DNA of 64,000 bases from positions 19,108,789 to 19,172,788 of the forward strand of contig NC_066512.1 in assembly GCF_024679095.1 (NCBI RefSeq), written 5' to 3'. The notes below the pieces were generated by a model that saw nothing but the letters and a program-made list of their open reading frames with translations, had not been told where the DNA came from and ran no database searches. This stretch comes from Eriocheir sinensis. Lineage: Eukaryota; Arthropoda; Malacostraca; Decapoda; Varunidae. Both the position numbers and the translations under genes were made by a program. This document shows, piece after piece, positions 1 to 64,000 of this stretch (position 1 is the first letter of the stretch; each line of letters begins with the position of its first letter).

Positions 1-159
1 CAACAAACTGCTGCTTCTTCAGACCTAGTCCTTAAATTGAAATTAATGACCTATTACACTAAGAGAAAAAAGATACTTCAATGAATGTCTTGGTTGAATG
101 TGTCTTAAATTGGCTGTATAGAAAGTTTAAAAAAAATATATATACAGTATTACCTAATA

Positions 160-52715
<52,556 letters not shown>

Positions 52716-52777
52716 GGTGGTGACGGCGCTCAGTGGCTGGCGGGCGAGCACTCCCACATCCTGACAACAGGCAATAT

Positions 52778-54000
52778 GGCGCCGTCTTGGTCTCGGTCTT
52801 GGTCTTGGCAGGGGTGTCCTCTTTTTTTTTTTTTTCCTGTTTTCCGCTTTGTATCGCTTCTTATTAGGTCCTCCTCCACCTCAGGACTTCTATACTTCAC
52901 GTCATGTACTTAGTTACTTCACGGCGCCGTCTTGGTCTCGGCCCTGGTCTTGGCAAGGATGTCCTCCTCTCCTTTTTTTTTTTTTTACCTGTTTTCCGCT
53001 TTGAATCGCTTCTTATTAGGTCCTCCTCCACCTCAGGACTTCTATACTTCACGTCATGTACTTAGTTACTTCACGGCGCCGTCTTGGTCTCGGCCCTGGT
53101 CTTGGCAAGGATGTCCTCCTCTCCTTTTATTTTTGACCTGTTTTCCGCTTTGTATCGCTTCTAGGTCCTCCTCTCGTTCCTCTTTCCTTCTTATTCACAC
53201 ACTTTCCTTTTCAGTATCACGTAACTTTCTTAACTGCAATAAAGTCACTTATTTTCACTTATTCAAGCATGCATTTGCGCCCTTTTTTTCCCAGCACTGC
53301 GCGAGGAACACACTCTGTCCTGCCTGGGGGTTGGGATGGCATGTTCCTCCCTTCTCCCTTGTTGTTTACCTGCAACAATAAACTATCAATCAATCAATCA
53401 ATCACTTTTGTCAGCTTTACCATATTCTTCTCTCTGGTTAATTTTTGTTTCCATATAACCCCAACACTGTGCAGATCGCCCCGTTGTCTTCCTCTATCTC
53501 CTGACCCACTCCTATATCTGCCTATTACCGTCACTATATACTCTCCTTTTTTTTTTTTTTTTTACCTGTTCCGCTTTGTATCGCTTCTTTAGGTCCTCCT
53601 CCTCCTTCTCCTCAAGACTTGTATACTTCACATCATGCACTTATAGTTACTTCACGGTGCACACTTATACACTTCACCCTGAACTGCATGAACGTTTCTC
53701 TTTTCTCTTCTTTTTTTTTTTTTTTTTTTACCTGTTTTCCGCTTTGCATCGCTTCTCATTATAAGTCCTCCTCAAGACTTGTATACTTCACATCATGCGC
53801 TTAGTTACTTAATTTTCGGTGCACACTTATATATACTTCACCCTGAACTGCATGGTGTTTTGTTGTTGTTGTTTTTTTTACCTGTTTTCCGCTTATTGCT
53901 TCTTATTAGGTCCTCCTTAAGACTACTTGTATACTCCACATATCATGCGCTTATAGTTTTCACCCTGATCCGATTCGAACTGCATGATATGTGTGTTTCG
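52778..54000. repeat. degenerate 145-152 bp tandem array upstream of FCHo
   Basis: Units beginning ggcgccgtcttggtctcgg recur at 52778, 52923 and 53075. Their shared core (acctgttttccgctttgtatcgc, then aggtcctcctc, actt-ctatacttcac-tcatg) returns in decayed form near 53137, 53564, 53728 and 53878. About six copies in total; first units well preserved, distal ones diverged and separated by T-runs. The array starts about 60 bp upstream of the FCHo ATG. Confidence 0.8.
53340..53403 (+). mobile_element. possible retroelement 3' terminus
   Basis: tgcaacaataaac-tatcaatcaatcaatcaatc: an AATAAA-like signal followed by (TCAA)n, the tail style of the LINE family A fragments, here on the plus strand within the upstream tandem array. 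Confidence 0.4.
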
Positions 54001-54722
54001 CTGTTCTTTTCTTACCCTGACTTTGCCCACATGTAACTCCTACGAAAGTTTGGTCAAATTTGTGTTCTTGGGCGATTAATGTTTTATAATACGACCCGGC
54101 CTTTGCCCAATATGATCTGTGGGGTCATTATGCTCAAACCTCTCGGCGCCCCAGCACACATATTTGACACGCTTTTTGAAGGAGTTTTGTGCATTTCCAG
54201 GGGTTGTTGAATGACCCTGATGGTAAATTCAATTGAGCCTTTTTAAATTGGTAGCTATAAGCCTACGGAAAAAAATGCAGTCCATATCACATGCTGCGCG
54301 GGAAGCCTCTTGACAGGACCAGCCATTGATATAAGCTACCAAAGTATGTGAAATTTCCAATATATCAATGTCTTCTTCACACGCATGAACACACTGTAGC
54401 CTACTTTTCATCTAGTAGTTAATGCATCTAGGTGAGTCCCAAGGGCTCTGTCTCCTCATGGAGTGCCTCATGCAAGAGCCACCACCAGAATATCCAGTGG
54501 CTCTGCAAGGATTAGTCTACTGCATCATCAGCAAAAACCAGGTCAGTGACCTTAATTGGTATTGTTAACATGCTCCACAGTGACTAATCCACAACGTATA
54601 CTCTACTTCCCAGTCTATACAAGTACGTGTTTGTATTGCCCGAAATCCACTTCACTGTGACTCAACACGATGTCTGCATGTCACGAAACACATGAGAAAT
54701 TAATCCAGACCAGGAAAGGGTT

Positions 54723-54803
54723 TTGCCGGTGCGGGGGATCGAACCCGCGACCAGTGATCGAGATGGAAAAGCCACTCCTTAATCAGTCGACCAAAGAGGT
54801 ACC
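54723..54803 (-). mobile_element. tRNA-like SINE head or tRNA pseudogene
   Basis: The minus strand has ttggtcgactgattaagg (A-box-like) and gcgggttcgatcccccgc, a perfect T-arm-like stem around the B-box. It is embedded in the LINE copy and lacks a paired acceptor stem, so it is not called a functional tRNA. Confidence 0.55.
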
Positions 54804-54952
54804 AATCATACAGAGTGGGTTAAGGGTCTGTCACTACATGTTGAAAAGGGATGGGGCAAGGACACAGCCCTGCCTCACTCCCACATTCATGGGAAAGAAT
54901 TAATCTGGATACCCCCCCTGCCCACCCACCCACCCACACACAGACACCACTC

Positions 54953-55190
54953 TGATATAGCTCAATCGGTTTGAGCGCTGCTCTGCTAGGCTTCGTGGCA
55001 TGGCAGGCAGAGGTTCGAGCCCTGGTCAGGCCGGGTGGTTACTGTCCCCCTTGAGCAAGGGGGATGGGGGGGGGGGGGGGGGTGAGGTCCTGGCAGTACC
55101 CATAGATTGACTAATGAGCCTTGCTCAAATTGGGAGGGCACTTAATTGCTGGCGATTACGAGTCCAACTTGTGATCATCCCGTGGTGAAA
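54953..55190 (+). mobile_element. tRNA-derived SINE
   Basis: atagctcaatcggtttgagc (A-box-like) and agaggttcgagccctgg (B-box GGTTCGAGCCC), with a G-run (about 55067-55083) in the body. Inserted into the LINE copy. Confidence 0.65.
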
Positions 55191-55760
55191 TACACTCAAA
55201 CACACACAAACTTTACAGCACACTCTATCCCAATCTTGACATCCTCAGGGAGACTCCTGACATACCTCTCCTTTTCTCTCCTCTGGAGAACACTAGTCCT
55301 ATGCAACGGAGCCTTATGTTGGTTCTGATTCCCAGCAAGTCTGGCAGCATGACTCTCCTGTATTCTCCAGCATCTCCCCAAGGCAAAACCACTCCTAGAT
55401 CTCGGGCACTTTCCAGTGCACTTCTTTGCAGCTTTATGAGTTTCACATTTGAAGGTATCACACAGTTCTATAGGGTCCTCAAGAGTGCTTAGAACTTTGA
55501 ACTAATTTAAGATTGTCACTGCATACTCATGAGCACATGCCAGGTCTTTCAGCCTCTCAAGATGGAACAAAGTCTTGTTGTATCTCAAGATCCATGACCA
55601 TACATGAAGCTTGAGTGTTGCAATAAGTCCATGATTAGTTCCAAACAACTCAGCACTCCAGAAAAACCTGCAGTTCTGAAGGATCCTCAAAGTACCGAGT
55701 ATGAGTACTGAGGCAGCAAAGTAAGCGAACATGTTGGACTTCATTAACAAACTTTTCATT

Positions 55761-61356
<5,596 letters not shown>

Positions 61357-61453
61357 TCAATGGTTAGGTTGGAGGGATAAGGAAAGCATAGATGCAGCCA
61401 CATTGAATTCTTCTGGCCATCGCTCACTTGATGATTCCGTCACTTGAGGGGGA
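61357..61453 (-). CDS. Tao: TAO kinase, terminal coding exon
   Basis: Acceptor tttattccag after a long T tract. One nt completes the split Ser, then 31 codons (PPQVTESSSERWPEEFNVAA and SMLSLSLQPNH) to a TGA at 61359-61357. The junction Y-G-F-S matches the family 'LGFS', after which TAO tails diverge. The tail is short compared with vertebrate TAOK1/2, so other 3' exons may be used. The 3' UTR lies below 61357; its end was not located. Confidence 0.7.
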
Positions 61454-62176
61454 CTGGAATAAAAAAAAAAAAGAGTACATTAAAGTGTTAATATATTTGT
61501 GGCATGTTTCAGCTAGCATAAATGTACATGCTTACATAATAAAAACAGTTTTCATAATCATTGATATCAATAAAACTAATGAGTTTTAAAATATCATTAA
61601 GTGTAGCTGACAATGTTGAAATCTTAACCAGTGCCAGTATATGGGAGTCCGAGTATGTCTGGTTCTTTTGACTGTGTAGTCTTTCCTCCTGTGATGATAG
61701 TGCATTTCACCCTTTTTTATCTCCTACTTCCATTGCAAGAATTTTTTCAACTACACTTGTCCCTCCTCATTCATGGGGATTAGAGGACATGGACCCCCAT
61801 GAATAGAGAATTCCCCTGAAGGTTTGGCGTGCCCCAAAAATAGGACTTTAAGGCCCAGGGAGGTAAGCAATTTTACATAAACTGTACCTAATAAAGAATT
61901 TCCATTACCTGAAAGCACCATAAAAGATCATAAATAGCATCATTCATCAGCTTTACATATTATAAACTGTACTGTAGTTTATGCAAACTTACAAATTCAT
62001 AGTCCCTGAGCTGTGAAAATCCTTACCAATAAAATTTAACACATCAACATCACTTTGACCAAATGGTGCTTCACAGCTCAACAAGATTGTTTTGCTAATT
62101 AAAAGGAGTATGCTTCTCTCTTGCACCATATCTATCCAGCTTTTGGTTTATAACTGCCTTTATCATCATCACTTAC
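61454..62176. other. TAO intron
   Basis: GT-AG intron between the two TAO exons. A cacttgtccctcctcattcatgggg segment near 61754 resembles a Tigger-type end; no partner found. Confidence 0.55.
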
Positions 62177-62295
62177 CTAAAGCCATACCGTTGGGATTCA
62201 TTATCAAAGTCATCCATCTCCCTGTTATGTTTTTCCTGCATCAGTCTCACTCGCTCATGACGTTCATGCTGAAATCTTGCAGATTCTTCTGCCAT
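62177..62295 (-). CDS. Tao: TAO kinase, penultimate coding exon
   Basis: Acceptor tttcctag, donor gtaagtg; 39 codons plus 2 nt. It reads MAEESARFQHERHERVRLMQ, then EKHNREMDDFDNESQRYGF. This matches the C-terminal coiled-coil of TAO (thousand-and-one amino acid) Ste20 kinases, where TAOK1 has '[31 protein letters not shown]'. TAO kinases act upstream of Hippo/Warts, p38 and microtubule control. The kinase domain and other exons must lie beyond 64000. The Met at the exon start is internal, not an initiator. Confidence 0.78.
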
Positions 62296-62342
62296 CTAGG
62301 AAATAAATTTAGTAAATATGTATCTCTATTAGCTGCATAAAA

Positions 62343-63295
<953 letters not shown>

Positions 63296-63373
<78 letters not shown>
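63296..63373. repeat. (AT)n bridging two transposon ends
   Basis: About 78 bp of AT lies exactly between the right end of the element at 62448-63295 and the left end at 63374. Confidence 0.92.
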
Positions 63374-63376
<3 letters not shown>

Positions 63377-64000
63377 TAAACCTTCAGTTATCCAGGTGCA
63401 CCGTATCCGACCTCACCCGTATCCGGGAGTTTTAAAAAATATTTGATTTTTTCCATAAAAAAAAAATAATAAATAAATAAATAAAAATTGTCGCACGCCG
63501 CCAAAAGTCGTTCAAATTGCTTGCACGTAGCAATGATATTGACGTCCTGGTGGGAAGGTTCGCAGGAAAGCTGTGTGCTTCGCAGTACAACTGGCACATA
63601 AACGTTCTTGCCGAGCACTGCAGGTCATATCGAAGTGACGAGAGTCAAGGCAGTGCAGGTTTAAATGGTGGGAGTGTCAAAGGACTGTTTAAATGAAACA
63701 CACAGTGTGAACCCTAGCTTAAGCCTTGATGACTGCCTAAATCCAGACTGGACTAGGTGAGTAGGGCTCCGTCCCCGTGGAGAAGGTGTGCGGGTCTGCT
63801 AGCACTCCTGCGGGAGTGAGGGCGGAATAAGAAATGCTGATAAGTACCGCCCTCAGTCCGACATGTGAAAGAAGGATTTTACCATGCTTACGGTAAAGCA
63901 AGTAAAGGGGCCCACATGGGTTCGGGAGTCCTGTGGGCCAGCCTGATCTGGAGGTGCAGGCTGGCTGAAAATCATGGTTACTTCTTGTGGCTGGCCTCCC
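63374..64000. mobile_element. left end of another TA-flanked element; remainder unknown
   Basis: CAGTAAACCTTCAGTTATCC after TA, with subterminal 'gtatccg' repeats as in related ends. No matching right end before 64000. From about 63715 the sequence becomes GC-richer and repeat-like, but I cannot assign it. Confidence 0.55.

Larger units (their letters stand above)
54229..55760 (-). mobile_element. degenerate LINE family A copy, interrupted by SINEs
   Basis: In minus-strand order: 55760-55502 encodes an endonuclease end (FGTNHGLIATLKLHVWS, LFHLERLKDLACAHEYAVTI). Bases 55381-55196 encode the linker (ESHAARLAGNQNQHKA, REKERYVRSLPEDVK). Bases 54900-54833 encode an RT block (MNVGVRQGCVLAPSLFN). 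Bases 54411-54229 encode a later RT part (VHACEEDIDILEISHTLVAY). The pieces keep family order but are frameshifted and separated by two tRNA-like insertions. Confidence 0.8.

Noticed and set aside
54723..54803. Functional tRNA gene on the minus strand
   Set aside because: The T-arm and B-box are good, but no matching acceptor stem was found, and it sits in a LINE like a SINE head.
55225..55461. Minus-strand open frame as a separate gene
   Set aside because: The correct reading, in a neighbouring frame, is the LINE family A linker (ERYVRSLPEDV); this frame is its shadow.

Overview
This is a eukaryotic window, almost certainly from an arthropod and probably a decapod crustacean. The genes have short exons with GT-AG introns of up to about 24 kb. 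The window is loaded with (AT)n, (GA)n, (GT)n and (AAT)n microsatellites, tRNA-derived SINEs, non-LTR retrotransposon debris and TA-flanked inverted-repeat transposons. The lineage is an inference from repeat style and protein similarity; no search was run.

Two host genes lie head-to-tail on the minus strand. (1) The last two coding exons of a TAO-type Ste20 kinase (62295-62177 and 61453-61357) enter from the right edge. (2) A complete FCHO gene (F-BAR domain only protein, an early clathrin-coat nucleator) runs from an ATG at 52715 to a TAG at 160. I resolved 20 exons with GT-AG borders and compatible phases, giving a 1053-residue product: F-BAR domain (about 1-270), a long Ser-rich linker with a basic patch and a [10 protein letters not shown] motif, Pro/Ser-rich segments, and a C-terminal mu-homology domain (about 766-1045). 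One in-frame cassette exon (38780-38736) and one weaker candidate (14766-14698) could lengthen the linker. A GC-rich 5' end at about 52.5-52.8 kb abuts a degenerate 145-152 bp tandem array (52778-54000).

Most of the rest is mobile DNA in introns. Intron 18-17 (1.7-5.7 kb) holds a 5'-truncated LINE with endonuclease-RT sequence. Intron 17-16 holds pieces of a second LINE family, a SINE and an (AAT)n tract. The 23.7 kb intron between exons 8 and 7 holds a giant palindromic transposon (25157-28869) with nested insertions, more LINE debris, a 0.65 kb inverted-repeat element and very long microsatellites. The intron between exons 4 and 3 holds a 2.25 kb terminal-inverted-repeat element (45506-47757) carrying a frameshifted orphan coding region on the plus strand. 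Intron 1 has a CR1-like LINE tail, a SINE, a 42-bp tandem array and a TA-flanked MITE. The gap between FCHO and TAO (54-61.3 kb) holds a degenerate LINE broken up by SINEs, then mostly unremarkable AT-rich DNA.

The least ordinary items are: the palindrome whose intact arm serves as an empty-site reference for the insertion in the other arm; the TIR pair around the orphan arthropod coding region; repeated placement of CAGTA-type transposon ends directly against (AT)n tracts; and candidate alternative exons in the FCHO regulatory linker.
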